A stretch of DNA of 64,000 nucleotides from RGIG3009 sp964470515 (GCA_964470515.1 CAYYDD010000001.1:1-64000), one strand, 5' to 3'; counted from the stretch's first letter, positions 23,492 through 32,675 are shown. Numbers and translations are program-made. Notes: generated by a model not told the origin, from the letters alone.

Positions 23492-25573
23492 ATGGATAAG
23501 TATATGGGAAAACGTCTGGACGGACGTTATGAGATCCAGGAGATCATCGGTGTCGGCGGTATGGCCTACGTTTATAAGGCTCACGATAACATCGACGACC
23601 GCACGGTCGCTGTGAAGATCCTGAAGGAGGAGTATCTGGCGAACGACGAGTTTACCCGCCGTTTCAAGAACGAATCAAAGGCCATTGCGATTCTGTCGCA
23701 TCCCAACATCGTCAAGGTGTACGATGTCAGCTTCGGCGATCGGATGCAGTACATCGTGATGGAGTACATCGACGGTATCACGCTGAAGGAGTATATCGAT
23801 CAGCAGAAGGAGTTCAAGTGGAAGGAAGCCGTGCACTTTACGGTGCAGATCCTGCGCGCGCTGCAGCACGCACACGATAAGGGCATCGTCCACCGCGATA
23901 TCAAACCGCAGAACATTATGTTGCTGCCCGACGGCACGATCAAGGTGACGGATTTTGGTATTGCCCGCTTCTCGCGTCAGGATATCCGCACCACCCGTTC
24001 GACCGACAAGGCTATCGGCTCGGTGCATTACATCAGCCCCGAGCAGGCGCGCGGCGAGATTACCGACGAAAAGGCGGATATCTATTCCGTGGGTGTGATG
24101 CTGTACGAGATGCTGGCCGGTAAGCTGCCGTTTGAGGCAGACAGTGCGGTCTCGGTGGCCATTATGCAGCTACAGGCGGAGGCGAAGCCGCCCCGCGAGA
24201 TCAACCCCGCCATCCCGGAGGGGTTGGAGGATATCACCGTCAAGGCGATGCAGAAGGATCCCTCCAAGCGCTATCAGTCGGCGGCGGAGATGCTCAACGA
24301 TATCGACGAATTTAAGAAAAACCCCAGCATCCACTTTGAATACAAGTATTTTGTGGACGAGAGCCCCACGCGGTATATGGAGACCATTTCCCGCGTGAAG
24401 GGGAAGGAGAGCGAAAAGCCCATTCCCGAAGCGGCCGACGATGAGGATAAGGAAAAGAAGCCGTTCCCCATCATTCCCGTGCTGTGCGCGGTGGCGGCGG
24501 CGTTTTTGGTGGTTGCGATGATCTTTGTGGGTATCGTGCTGTCGGATAAGCTCGGCGGTGAGGGAGGCAACAGCTCGCAAATCACGGTGCCGGACTTCGT
24601 GGGTATGCATATCGACGAGATCTCCAACAATCCCGAATATATGGCCAACTTTATCTTCGATACCAAGAATCAGAAGGAGCAGTTCAGTGAGGAGGCCGTC
24701 GGCACGGTGCTGGATCAGTCGCTGAAAGCTGGTTTGTCGGTCAAGAAGGGTACCAAGACCATCGTGTTGACCATCAGTAAGGGTCCGAATATGGTGCGTA
24801 TCCCCGATGTGGTGGGTCAACACCGCGACAACGTTGAGGCTGCCCTGCGCAACGCCGGTTTTGTGGTAAAGTACACGCTGGATGTCAGCGATACGGTGCA
24901 GGAAAACTTCGTTATTTCGCTGTCTCCCGCTGAGTATCCGACCGAACTGGTTTACGGCTCGGAGATCACGATGGTGGTTAGCTCCGGCGCGAAGCCGGCC
25001 GATCCCGTGCCGGTGCCGGATGTGGTGAATCTTTCTAAAACGCAGGCGATCTCGCAGCTCCAGGCCGCCGGCTTTGTGGTGAACGACGCAGATATCACCT
25101 ACGTGAACACCGCGGATGCCCCCGCAGATACGGTGCTGAAGCAGAGTATTGCGGCGAACACGCCCGCCGATCCCGGTACGGCTATCAAGCTCGAGGTCAG
25201 CACCGGCTACGTGGATGTGAAAATGCAGATCCCGCTGCCGGACAGCGGTGTGCCGTCTGATGTGCAGGTGTATGTGGACGGTCAGCTCCGCGAGGCCCTT
25301 ACGAACGTACTGCCCAACGTTAAGCGCGTTATCGCGCTGACGCTGTCTGAGCCGTCGGAGAGCTATCTGGTGACGGTGAAAATCGCAAAAACGGGTACGA
25401 ACTCCGCAGAATTTTTGAATTACGCGCAGTACAACGTCAACGGTAAGACGGGTATCGTGCGAGAGCAGTACCGTTACGCCGACGTGCTTGCACGGTACGA
25501 AACGACGGTGGCTCCCACCACCACGACCACGGCACCGACGGTGGTGGACGCGGGCGCGGACACGCAGGAATAA
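23492..25573 (+). CDS. prkC: PASTA-domain Ser/Thr protein kinase (PrkC)
   Basis: 693 aa. The cytoplasmic kinase domain (about 12-275) has the glycine loop IGVGGMAYVY, lysine K42 (AVKIL), HRDIKPQN with D136, and DFG at D154. After a juxtamembrane linker rich in K and E comes one membrane helix (about 327-350, IPVLCAVAAAFLVVAMIFVGIVL). Three PASTA repeats outside follow (about 365-430, 432-500 and 505-570), each opening near VPDFVG, IPDVVG or VPDVV. The remaining C-terminal domain is not a PASTA repeat and ends in a Thr-rich tail (TTTTTAP). In Bacillus it senses muropeptides and triggers germination. AGGAGG precedes the ATG. Confidence 0.95.
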   Translation: MDKYMGKRLDGRYEIQEIIGVGGMAYVYKAHDNIDDRTVAVKILKEEYLANDEFTRRFKNESKAIAILSHPNIVKVYDVSFGDRMQYIVMEYIDGITLKEYIDQQKEFKWKEAVHFTVQILRALQHAHDKGIVHRDIKPQNIMLLPDGTIKVTDFGIARFSRQDIRTTRSTDKAIGSVHYISPEQARGEITDEKADIYSVGVMLYEMLAGKLPFEADSAVSVAIMQLQAEAKPPREINPAIPEGLEDITVKAMQKDPSKRYQSAAEMLNDIDEFKKNPSIHFEYKYFVDESPTRYMETISRVKGKESEKPIPEAADDEDKEKKPFPIIPVLCAVAAAFLVVAMIFVGIVLSDKLGGEGGNSSQITVPDFVGMHIDEISNNPEYMANFIFDTKNQKEQFSEEAVGTVLDQSLKAGLSVKKGTKTIVLTISKGPNMVRIPDVVGQHRDNVEAALRNAGFVVKYTLDVSDTVQENFVISLSPAEYPTELVYGSEITMVVSSGAKPADPVPVPDVVNLSKTQAISQLQAAGFVVNDADITYVNTADAPADTVLKQSIAANTPADPGTAIKLEVSTGYVDVKMQIPLPDSGVPSDVQVYVDGQLREALTNVLPNVKRVIALTLSEPSESYLVTVKIAKTGTNSAEFLNYAQYNVNGKTGIVREQYRYADVLARYETTVAPTTTTTAPTVVDAGADTQE

Positions 25574-25576
25574 GCA

Positions 25577-26479
25577 ATGGCAGTCAGTAAAGACGGATTG
25601 ATCTTACAAGGCATCGGCGGTTTCTATTACGTAGAGACCGCCGATGCGGTCTATGAATGTAGGGCTCGCGGTGCGTTCCGCCGTGAAGGCATCACTCCCG
25701 TGGCGGGTGACCGTGTGGAGATCACCGTAAACGAGGACGGCACTACCGGAACGTTGCAACGAGTGCTGCCGCGCCGCAATGTGCTGGTGCGCCCACCGGT
25801 GGCGAATCTCGATCAGCTGGCGGTGGTGGCGTCCATCACCGAGCCGACCCCGCATCCGCTACTCCTGGACAAGCTGATCGCGATCGCAGAGGAGAACGGC
25901 ATTGAACCGATTCTGGTCATCACCAAGGCGGATCTGCAGGATACCTCCGCGCTGGAGGGGACGTACCGTCGAGTCGGGATCTCGGTGTTTACGGTGACGG
26001 TGACGCAGCCGGAAACGGCCGAGCCGCTGTGTGAGCAGCTTGCGGGGCGTATCACGGCGTTTGCCGGTAATTCCGGGGTGGGAAAATCCAGTCTATTGAA
26101 CGTCATCGAGCCGATGTGGCAGCGCGAGACGGGTGAGATCAGCCAAAAGCTTGGTCGCGGTCGGCATACCACGCGCTCTGCGGTGCTGTTCCCGCTGCCG
26201 AACGGCGGGTATCTCGCGGATACGGCGGGTTTTTCGGCGTTGGATATGGAGCGCATCCATCCCATCGACAAGGAGCACTTAGAGGATTGCTTCCGCGAGT
26301 TCCGACCACTGTTCGGGCAGTGCCGCTTTACCGGTTGTGCACACGTGTACGAGCCGGATTGCGCGGTGAAGGCCGCAGTGAAGGCGGGGGACATTCCGCT
26401 GACGCGGTATGAAAGCTACTGCGCGATGTACGCGCAGGCGGAGCAGCGTAAAAGCTGGGAAACCAAATACAAAGGATGA
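25577..26479 (+). CDS. rsgA: Ribosome small subunit-dependent GTPase A
   Basis: 300 aa. A circularly permuted GTPase aiding 30S maturation. An OB fold (about 1-65) precedes the G domain, where G4 (TKAD) comes before G1 (GNSGVGKSSLLN) and G3 (DTAGFS), the permuted order. The C-terminal zinc motif reads C...CRFTGCAHVYEPDC. It starts four bases after the prkC stop, preserving the stp-prkC-rsgA triad. The rpe and thiamine pyrophosphokinase genes that usually follow are absent here. Confidence 0.95.
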   Translation: MAVSKDGLILQGIGGFYYVETADAVYECRARGAFRREGITPVAGDRVEITVNEDGTTGTLQRVLPRRNVLVRPPVANLDQLAVVASITEPTPHPLLLDKLIAIAEENGIEPILVITKADLQDTSALEGTYRRVGISVFTVTVTQPETAEPLCEQLAGRITAFAGNSGVGKSSLLNVIEPMWQRETGEISQKLGRGRHTTRSAVLFPLPNGGYLADTAGFSALDMERIHPIDKEHLEDCFREFRPLFGQCRFTGCAHVYEPDCAVKAAVKAGDIPLTRYESYCAMYAQAEQRKSWETKYKG

Positions 26480-26506
26480 AAACAGCAGAGCCATCTGCTG
26501 TTTTTT
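26480..26506 (+). terminator. Terminator after rsgA
   Basis: AAACAGCAGA, loop GCCA and TCTGCTGTTT form a 10-bp stem that runs into a T run (TTTTTTG). It begins immediately after the rsgA stop. Confidence 0.85.
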
Positions 26507-26577
26507 GTTTCACCTTTTGTCGGCTGGTGAATATGCTGATAATACAGACGCGGTAAGCGGCAGAGAGGATGAGGCGT

Positions 26578-26727
26578 ATGAGACGGAAAAAAGGTTGCTG
26601 CAAGGGTGGGTATTACGCGGCGTTCGGCGCGGGACTGCTGGTGGCACTGTTGTTTCCGACGCGGTTTATCCTGATACTGGCGGCGGCCGCGCTGGTACTT
26701 ACCGGCATCTCGTTGCTGCGATGCTGA
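26578..26727 (+). CDS. Small hydrophobic protein upstream of spoVM
   Basis: 49 aa. A basic, cysteine-bearing N-terminus (MRRKKGCCKGGYY) precedes two hydrophobic stretches, AAFGAGLLVALLFPT and RFILILAAAALVLTGISLL, and the protein ends RC. It would be a short membrane hairpin or a long single span. GAGG precedes the ATG. From memory, clostridial genomes have small proteins of the same KGGYYAAFGAGL type, with no known role. Its place directly before spoVM raises a spore-membrane role, which is inference only. Confidence 0.6.
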   Translation: MRRKKGCCKGGYYAAFGAGLLVALLFPTRFILILAAAALVLTGISLLRC

Positions 26728-26752
26728 AAACATACTTGAGGAGGCGCTTGTT

Positions 26753-26842
26753 ATGCAGATTGTTGTGGTAAAAAGCCCGAAATTCGTTGGTGGCATCCTG
26801 CGGCGTTTATTCCGAATCCGAAAGAATGAAGAAGCCCTATGA
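26753..26842 (+). CDS. spoVM: Stage V sporulation protein M
   Basis: 29 aa: a short amphipathic peptide with KSPKFVGGILRRLF at residues 7-20. The B. subtilis SpoVM core KLPKFLGGIVR aligns without gaps, including the essential proline at position 9. SpoVM inserts into the outer forespore membrane, recognises its positive curvature and recruits the SpoIVA coat basement. GGAGG sits upstream of the ATG. Its place after stp-prkC-rsgA matches the Bacillus prpC-prkC-cpgA-rpe-thiN-spoVM order. At 29 codons most pipelines miss it. A terminator follows. Confidence 0.9.
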   Translation: MQIVVVKSPKFVGGILRRLFRIRKNEEAL

Positions 26843-26905
26843 TTTTTGCTTCAGGCACTTTACAACATGAGATCGACCAGACAATCCCCGGCCATTTGCT
26901 CCGCA

Positions 26906-26937
26906 AAGCCCCCTTTAGACAAGGGGGCTTTTATTTT
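26906..26937 (+). terminator. Terminator after spoVM
   Basis: AAGCCCCCTT (26906-26915), loop TAGAC, AAGGGGGCTT (26921-26930), then TTATTTTTG. A strong intrinsic terminator. Confidence 0.85.
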
Positions 26938-26938
26938 T

Positions 26939-26967
26939 GTCATAACCGAGAGGTGGGGGACATATAT
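26939..26967 (+). promoter_or_regulatory. Possible sigma-E promoter of sipL
   Basis: GTCATAA (26939-26945), 15 bases, CATATAT (26961-26967). These resemble the mother-cell sigma-E -35 (GTCATAT) and -10 (CATACAT). A sporulation gene directly downstream supports the call. Confidence 0.5.
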
Positions 26968-27003
26968 CTGTCATAGATAAAGCCGTAAAAAGGAGAGAGT
27001 GGA

Positions 27004-28533
27004 ATGGAACTTCAAGCAATCAGCGGACGAATCGGGACGATCGAGACCGTGTTTGACGATCTGGATGAGCGACCGGTCGACTGTGATTTTCTACTGCCGG
27101 ACTATATGCCGGACATCACGGCAATCCTCAAATGCCGTATGAAGCCGGTGGTGCAGTCCCATCAGATCAGCGGTGACCGTGTGATGGTCGACGGGACGGT
27201 ATATCTGGAGCTGATGTATCTGGACGAGGAACGGCGTTGTGTGCGTAGCTATGAGCATTCCCAGCCGTTTACCTCGGCATTTACCGTGAGGGATCTGAAA
27301 AGCAGTGACACGGTACGCTTGTCGGCACGGGTGAACTACGTCAATTGTCGGGCGACCGGCCCGCGCCGCGTGGACGTGCACGGTGCGTTCAGTGTGCGGC
27401 TGATCGTTACGACCGAGGGGAGTGCCGAGGTTGTGACCGAGGCGGAGGGTAAGGGATTATATACCCGCTCGTGTACGGTATCCGGCTCGGTGCCGATGGG
27501 CAGTGCGGAGAAGACGGTGTCTATCAATGAGGTGCTGGAGCTGGGGGACGTATCGGTCAAGACGCTGGTGCGCAGTGATGCCGCAGCTGTGATTACCGAA
27601 TGTCGCCAGATGCCCGGCAAGGCCGTCGTCAAGGGTGACGTGCTGCTGGAGGCGGTGTGTGTGACCGACGAGCAGAGTGGGGCGCTGTGCCGCCACGCCG
27701 ATCGTATCCCGTTCAGTCAGATCCTCGACGTGGAGGGGTTGACGGAGGAGCTGGTCTGTGATTGCCGCGCACAGGTGACGCAGTGTGATATGCGCCCGGT
27801 GCAGGATCCGGCGGGGGAAAACCGCTTGCTGTCGGTAGCGGTGAAGCTGACAGTATCGCTGTGCTGTTACGGAACACGGTTTTGCAATATCGTGACCGAT
27901 GCCTATCACACGGCATTCCCGCTGAGGACCGAGACCTGCCGTGTAGAGCCGTGCCGTGTGGCATTTGTGCGTTCGGATACGGCTACGATCACGCTGTCGC
28001 AGGAGCTGCCAGACGGGAATATTGCAGAGATTGTGGATCTGTGGTGTGAGCCGATGCCCGCAGAGTGCCGCGGCGAGAACGGGCAGACCGTGATGACGGG
28101 ACAGATGTCGGTGGGGATGGTAACGCGGGACACCGATGGTGTGCTGGCGTATTACGAGCGGACTGTTGACTACGAAACGGCGTTGCCGGATGAATGTGAG
28201 CGCGTGAGCGCGGAGATCGTGCCACTGGAAACGGTGTACACGCAAAACGGTACGCGGCTGGAGATCCGTATGCAGGCGGCAGTGCACCGCGTGGGTACAC
28301 AGCCGGAGAGTCATACCGCGATCACGCGGATGACCGTGGATGAGTCGTCGCCGTACGCCGAGGACGGTGTGCTGGCGGGCTGTTGTCTGAAGGTGTGCTT
28401 TGCAGCGGCCGGGGAATCGGTATGGGAACTGGCGCGGCGCGAGCATACCTCGCCTGATGCGCTGAAGGCGGAAAACGGATTGACTGCCGAGGTGCTGGAA
28501 AACGATACGATGCTGCTAATCCCGATGAGATGA
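27004..28533 (+). CDS. sipL: SPOCS (DUF3794) and LysM domain protein, SipL-like
   Basis: 509 aa. Repeated SPOCS (DUF3794) segments fill residues about 25-450; the first has DFLLPDYMPDITAILKCRMKPVVQ. The last 50 residues read as a LysM domain (VCFAAAGESVWELARREHTSPDALKAENGL...LLIPM). This architecture is that of C. difficile SipL, which binds SpoIVA through its LysM domain and is needed to wrap the coat around the forespore. No signal peptide is seen, as expected for a mother-cell protein. AGGAGA precedes the ATG. It has its own likely sigma-E promoter and lies 161 bases after spoVM. Confidence 0.85.
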   Translation: MELQAISGRIGTIETVFDDLDERPVDCDFLLPDYMPDITAILKCRMKPVVQSHQISGDRVMVDGTVYLELMYLDEERRCVRSYEHSQPFTSAFTVRDLKSSDTVRLSARVNYVNCRATGPRRVDVHGAFSVRLIVTTEGSAEVVTEAEGKGLYTRSCTVSGSVPMGSAEKTVSINEVLELGDVSVKTLVRSDAAAVITECRQMPGKAVVKGDVLLEAVCVTDEQSGALCRHADRIPFSQILDVEGLTEELVCDCRAQVTQCDMRPVQDPAGENRLLSVAVKLTVSLCCYGTRFCNIVTDAYHTAFPLRTETCRVEPCRVAFVRSDTATITLSQELPDGNIAEIVDLWCEPMPAECRGENGQTVMTGQMSVGMVTRDTDGVLAYYERTVDYETALPDECERVSAEIVPLETVYTQNGTRLEIRMQAAVHRVGTQPESHTAITRMTVDESSPYAEDGVLAGCCLKVCFAAAGESVWELARREHTSPDALKAENGLTAEVLENDTMLLIPMR

Positions 28534-28538
28534 TCGGT

Positions 28539-28572
28539 AACCCTTGTTCCTCGGAACAGGGGTTGCTTTTTT
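28539..28572 (+). terminator. Terminator after sipL
   Basis: AACCCTTGTTCC, loop TC, GGAACAGGGGTT, then a T-rich run (GCTTTTTTATT). One T-G pair in a 12-bp stem. Confidence 0.85.
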
Positions 28573-28580
28573 ATTGGGGG

Positions 28581-28608
28581 TTGTACCGCTGTAAAAATGT
28601 GGTATAAT
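28581..28608 (+). promoter_or_regulatory. Promoter of the M3 peptidase gene
   Basis: TTGTAC (28581-28586), 16 bases, TATAAT (28603-28608), 30 bases ahead of the start codon. Confidence 0.8.
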
Positions 28609-28637
28609 AGTTCTGTAATGATTAGGGGGCATCGTTT

Positions 28638-30368
28638 ATGAAGTTTTCGAAAATGCCGTATCAGCGGCCGGATGCAGAGGAACTCAAATCCCAGATGGAG
28701 GCACTGACCGGGCGGCTGCAGGCGGCCGCGGATTATACGCAGGCGAAGATGGTGTTTCTTGAGCGGGAAACGCTGAGTAAACGTATCGCCACCGCGCAGA
28801 CATTGGTGCATATCCGTCATTCCATTGATACGCGGGACGCGTTTTACGACGCGGAAATGACATTCTGGAACGATCTGTTGCCGGAGCTTCAGGAATATGA
28901 GCAGGCGTGGACGGCGGCGATGCTGAGCAGTCCGTTCCGCGCTCAGTTCGCGGCGGACTACGGCGAGGTGTATTTTATCAACGCGGAGCTTGCGCTGAAG
29001 ACCTTTTCGCCGGATATCATTTCCGAATTGCAGCAGGAGAATGAGCTGACGCAGGCGTATGAAAAGCTGTTGGCTTCCGCGCAGATCGCATTCGACGGCG
29101 GCGCGTATACCATTTCACAGATGACACCGTTCAAAAAGGATGCGGATGACGAACGCCGTCTGGCGGCGTGGAAGGCCGAGGGAGAGTGGTATAAGGAGCA
29201 TCAGGCGGAGCTGGACGAGCTATATGATCGACTGGTGAAGCTACGGGATGCGATGGGAAAAAAGCTGGGCTACAGTGGTTATACCGAGTTGGGTTATTAT
29301 CGGATGACACGTAACTGCTACACCAAAACGGATATTGAGGCATTTCGCGCGGCGGTGGTCAAGTATCTGGTGCCGGTGGCGGAGAGCATTTACCGTGCAC
29401 AGGCGCGGCGGCTTGGCAAATCGTATCCGCTGAGTTTTGCCGATGCGGCACTGACGTTTCGCTCGGGCAATCCCAAGCCCTGCGGTACGGCAGAGGATAT
29501 TCTGGCACACGCCAAGCGGCTTTATGAGGAGCTGTCGCCCGAGACCGGTGCGTTTTTCAACAAAATGTTGGAGGACGGACTGCTGGATGTGCTGTCCACC
29601 GAGGGCAAGGCGGGTGGCGGATATTGTACGGAGCTGGCGGCGTATCAGGTGCCGTTTATCTTTGCGAATTTTAACGGTACGCAGGGCGACGTGGAGGTTG
29701 TCACGCATGAGGCGGGGCACGCATTTGCCTATTGGATGAACCGTGAGCGGGTGCCGATGGAGACCGCGTGGCCCGGTATGGAGGGCTGTGAGGTACATTC
29801 CATGTCAATGGAGTTTTTTGCCTGGCCGTGGGCGGAGGGCTTTTTCGGCGAGGATACCCGCAAGTTTCTGTACAGCCATCTGTCGGGTGCGTTGACGTTT
29901 ATTCCGTACGGTACAATGGTGGATCATTTCCAGCATATCGTGTACGAGCAGCCGGAGTTGACCCCCGCACAGCGTCACGCTGCGTGGAAGGAGCTGTTGG
30001 GTGTGTATATGCCGTGGATGAAGCTGGATGGGGATATCCCGTTCTACAGCGAGGGCGAGGGCTGGCAGCGGCAGCATCATATTTATTCGCTGCCGTTTTA
30101 CTATATTGATTATTGCTTGGCGCAAACGGTGTCGCTGCAGTTCTGGGATCGTATTCAGAAGGATCCCGCTGCGGCGTGGGAGTGCTATATGAAGTATACC
30201 GAGCAGGGCGGCAGCCGTTTGTTTACCGAGTTGCTGAAAAACGCCGATTTAGATACGCCGTTTGAAGAGGCTTGCCTTCGCGGCGTGTGTGAGACAGCAC
30301 AGCGCTGGCTGGAGGAGTTTGATCTTATCGGTATCGAACGACCGACAAGGTTAGGAGGATGTGTATGA
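28638..30368 (+). CDS. M3 family oligoendopeptidase
   Basis: 576 aa, cytoplasmic zinc peptidase of the PepF/thimet type. HEAGH at residues 357-361 is the HExxH motif (H357, E358, H361), inside VEVVTHEAGHAFAYW; the third ligand is the glutamate of SMSMEFFAWPWAE about 25 residues on. It would cut peptides of roughly 6-20 residues. It shares an ATGA stop-start overlap with the downstream substrate-binding lipoprotein gene, suggesting that imported peptides are its substrates. Confidence 0.9.
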   Translation: MKFSKMPYQRPDAEELKSQMEALTGRLQAAADYTQAKMVFLERETLSKRIATAQTLVHIRHSIDTRDAFYDAEMTFWNDLLPELQEYEQAWTAAMLSSPFRAQFAADYGEVYFINAELALKTFSPDIISELQQENELTQAYEKLLASAQIAFDGGAYTISQMTPFKKDADDERRLAAWKAEGEWYKEHQAELDELYDRLVKLRDAMGKKLGYSGYTELGYYRMTRNCYTKTDIEAFRAAVVKYLVPVAESIYRAQARRLGKSYPLSFADAALTFRSGNPKPCGTAEDILAHAKRLYEELSPETGAFFNKMLEDGLLDVLSTEGKAGGGYCTELAAYQVPFIFANFNGTQGDVEVVTHEAGHAFAYWMNRERVPMETAWPGMEGCEVHSMSMEFFAWPWAEGFFGEDTRKFLYSHLSGALTFIPYGTMVDHFQHIVYEQPELTPAQRHAAWKELLGVYMPWMKLDGDIPFYSEGEGWQRQHHIYSLPFYYIDYCLAQTVSLQFWDRIQKDPAAAWECYMKYTEQGGSRLFTELLKNADLDTPFEEACLRGVCETAQRWLEEFDLIGIERPTRLGGCV

Positions 30369-32578
30369 AAAGCGCGAAACGGATCACGGCCCTGCTGATG
30401 GCGGTCGTGCTGTGTCTGTGCGCCTTTTCCGGCTGCAACCGGGAAGAAGAGCAGGCGGCGGAACAACGTGTGTTATCGGTTGGCTATGAGGCGTTTAACG
30501 GTGCGTTTTCTCCCTTTTATGCGGAGCTTCCTGCAGATCGCGACGTGGTGGCGATGACGCAGCTACCGCTGCTTTCGACCGACCGCGCCGGTGAGGTCAT
30601 CCTAAACGGCATACATGGTCAGACAACTGTGTATAACGGCACGGAGTACACCTATACCGGCCTGACGGATGCGATGATCATCAACAACGAGGACGGCACG
30701 GTAGATTACGCGTTTACGTTGCGTGAGGACATTTCCTTTTCCGATGGCACACCGCTGACGGCGGACGACGTGATCTTTACGATGTATGTGCTGTGTGACC
30801 CCATGTATGACGGACCGAATGACTTTGCCTCACTGCCGATCAAGGGCCTTTCGGAGTACCGCACGGGGATGACGGCCAAATGGAAGCTCATCCTGCAGGA
30901 TACGCCGACCAATACGACCAACGGCTCGGCCGCGGGGTATTACACAGCAGAGGAGGCACTGACCTTTTGGGCGACGTTCAACCGTGTCGGTGTGATGTTT
31001 GCGGAGACGATTGTCGGACGGTACATTGCCAACGGAATCGGTGAGGATGTGCGTACGGTGGCAGAGGCTATCGGGTATCCGGGGCTTCCGGAGGGCGCTG
31101 AGGCGGTGGATCTGTTCAATGCCATCGTGGATCGACGCGGCTACGACGTGCAGGCGATCGACAAGGAGCAGGTAGCCCAGTCATTTGAAGAACTACTGCT
31201 GACATATCTGGAGGATGAACTGCGTGTCGGTGTGGTTACCGATGAATCGGCAACTGAGATCGAAGGTATCCGTAAGACGGGGGCACATTCCTTGCGGGTG
31301 ACCCTGACACAAGCGGACGTGACGGCACTGTCGCTGTTCTGTATAGATATTGCGCCGATGCATTATTACGGCGACACAAGCCTGTACAGCGATCAAGACA
31401 AGACCTACGGATTTTTGAAGGGCGATCTTACCAAGGTGCGACAGCAAGGCGCTACACCGATGGGGGCCGGGCCATACAAGTTCCTATGGTATAAGGATGG
31501 TATTGTCAGCTTTAAGGCGAATGAGACATACTACCGTGGGGAGCCTAAGGTCGCGGAGATACAATTTAAGCGTGTCGTGGAGGCTCGGAAGATCGACCGG
31601 CTGCAAAGCGGTGTGTTCGATTTGACGATAGCTGATCTGAGTAACGAGGCGGTCTCGGCTGTGGAAAAGGCAAACGGTGGTGTGCTTAACGGTGATACGC
31701 TCGCGGTGAAGACGGTGTATGATGCAGCATACGGTTATCTTGGCATCAGTGCCGACGGTGTTAAGGTGGGGGATGACCCCGCGTCGCTTGAATCGCAATA
31801 TCTGCGGCGGGCACTGGCGACGGTGTTTGCCTATTATCGGCAGGCCTCCCTGGAGAATTATTACGGGAAAGGTACTGAGTCGACGGGGTATCCGTTTGGG
31901 TTGGATGATACGGCGTTTTCCAAGGATATCAGTGGAGAAACGATCTGGCTTGATCCTGATGTGTCGGCGGAGGAACGACAGAATGAAATGCTTCGGGTGG
32001 CGTTGGAGTATTTGGCGGCCGCAGGATACACGGTGGAGGACGGTAGGGTGACAGAGGTTCCGGAAGGAGCGGCGCTGATATACGATCTGTGGTTTGTGGG
32101 AAATGCCGCAGGAAGCAGTCAGGCGTATCTGATGTTGGAATATGCGCGCAATGCATTTGCGACGATCGGTATCACGTTGGTCTTACAGGACAGGACATCC
32201 GAAAGCGACTTACAGAATGCGATACGCTCGGAGCGGGCAAAAATATGGTATACTTCACGAGAAACGATGACCCAGGCGGATATGTATTCGGTATATTCTT
32301 CGTACGGCGGCACTGCTTATGCGCTGGAGATGAACGACAGCACGCTGAATAAACTGCTTTGGCAGGCGCGCGGTGAGGAGGATGAAGCCAAACGCCGTGC
32401 TCTGTATGCCGATTGTCTGGATATCGTTGAAGCGTGGGGCACAGAGGTGCCGATCTGTCAGGAAAAGAGGGCACTGATATTCAGCGTGTCCGCGGTGGAC
32501 GGCTCGACAATAGCGCAGGATGTGACAGGCCATTACGGCTGGATACGTGAGATCGAAAAGCTGGCAATGACTGGTTGA
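30365..32578 (+). CDS. Peptide-type ABC transporter substrate-binding lipoprotein
   Basis: 737 aa from the ATG at 30365, chosen for AGGAGG six bases upstream and the ATGA overlap with the M3 gene; an ATG at 30359 runs into the ribosome site. The lipobox FSGC places the lipidated cysteine at C24. The SBP family 5 fold is clear: DYAFTLREDISFSDGTPLTADDVIFTMYVL near residue 105, VPICQEKRALIF near the end. Longer than most OppA proteins (about 540-600). It would bind oligopeptides outside the cell. No permease or ATPase gene is nearby, so its transporter must be encoded elsewhere. Confidence 0.88.
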   Translation: MKSAKRITALLMAVVLCLCAFSGCNREEEQAAEQRVLSVGYEAFNGAFSPFYAELPADRDVVAMTQLPLLSTDRAGEVILNGIHGQTTVYNGTEYTYTGLTDAMIINNEDGTVDYAFTLREDISFSDGTPLTADDVIFTMYVLCDPMYDGPNDFASLPIKGLSEYRTGMTAKWKLILQDTPTNTTNGSAAGYYTAEEALTFWATFNRVGVMFAETIVGRYIANGIGEDVRTVAEAIGYPGLPEGAEAVDLFNAIVDRRGYDVQAIDKEQVAQSFEELLLTYLEDELRVGVVTDESATEIEGIRKTGAHSLRVTLTQADVTALSLFCIDIAPMHYYGDTSLYSDQDKTYGFLKGDLTKVRQQGATPMGAGPYKFLWYKDGIVSFKANETYYRGEPKVAEIQFKRVVEARKIDRLQSGVFDLTIADLSNEAVSAVEKANGGVLNGDTLAVKTVYDAAYGYLGISADGVKVGDDPASLESQYLRRALATVFAYYRQASLENYYGKGTESTGYPFGLDDTAFSKDISGETIWLDPDVSAEERQNEMLRVALEYLAAAGYTVEDGRVTEVPEGAALIYDLWFVGNAAGSSQAYLMLEYARNAFATIGITLVLQDRTSESDLQNAIRSERAKIWYTSRETMTQADMYSVYSSYGGTAYALEMNDSTLNKLLWQARGEEDEAKRRALYADCLDIVEAWGTEVPICQEKRALIFSVSAVDGSTIAQDVTGHYGWIREIEKLAMTG

Positions 32579-32588
32579 ACAAATGAAG

Positions 32589-32618
32589 CACCGGAGCCGG
32601 AAGCGGCTTCGGTGTTTT
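32589..32618 (+). terminator. Terminator after the substrate-binding gene
   Basis: CACCGGAGCCG, loop GAAG, CGGCTTCGGTG, then TTTTG. An 11-bp stem with one G-U pair. Confidence 0.8.
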
Positions 32619-32640
32619 GTATAAAACGACGGATTACGTC

Positions 32641-32669
32641 TTGACATACGCGGCAAAAAGAGGTATACT
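32641..32669 (+). promoter_or_regulatory. Promoter of rny
   Basis: TTGACA (32641-32646), 17 bases, TATACT (32664-32669). Near-consensus, and 240 bases ahead of the RNase Y start. Confidence 0.9.
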
Positions 32670-32675
32670 TTTTTA

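Noticed and set aside
26881..26940. Possible repeat unit around AAGCCCCC...GGGGGCTT
   Set aside because: It is explained fully as the spoVM terminator.
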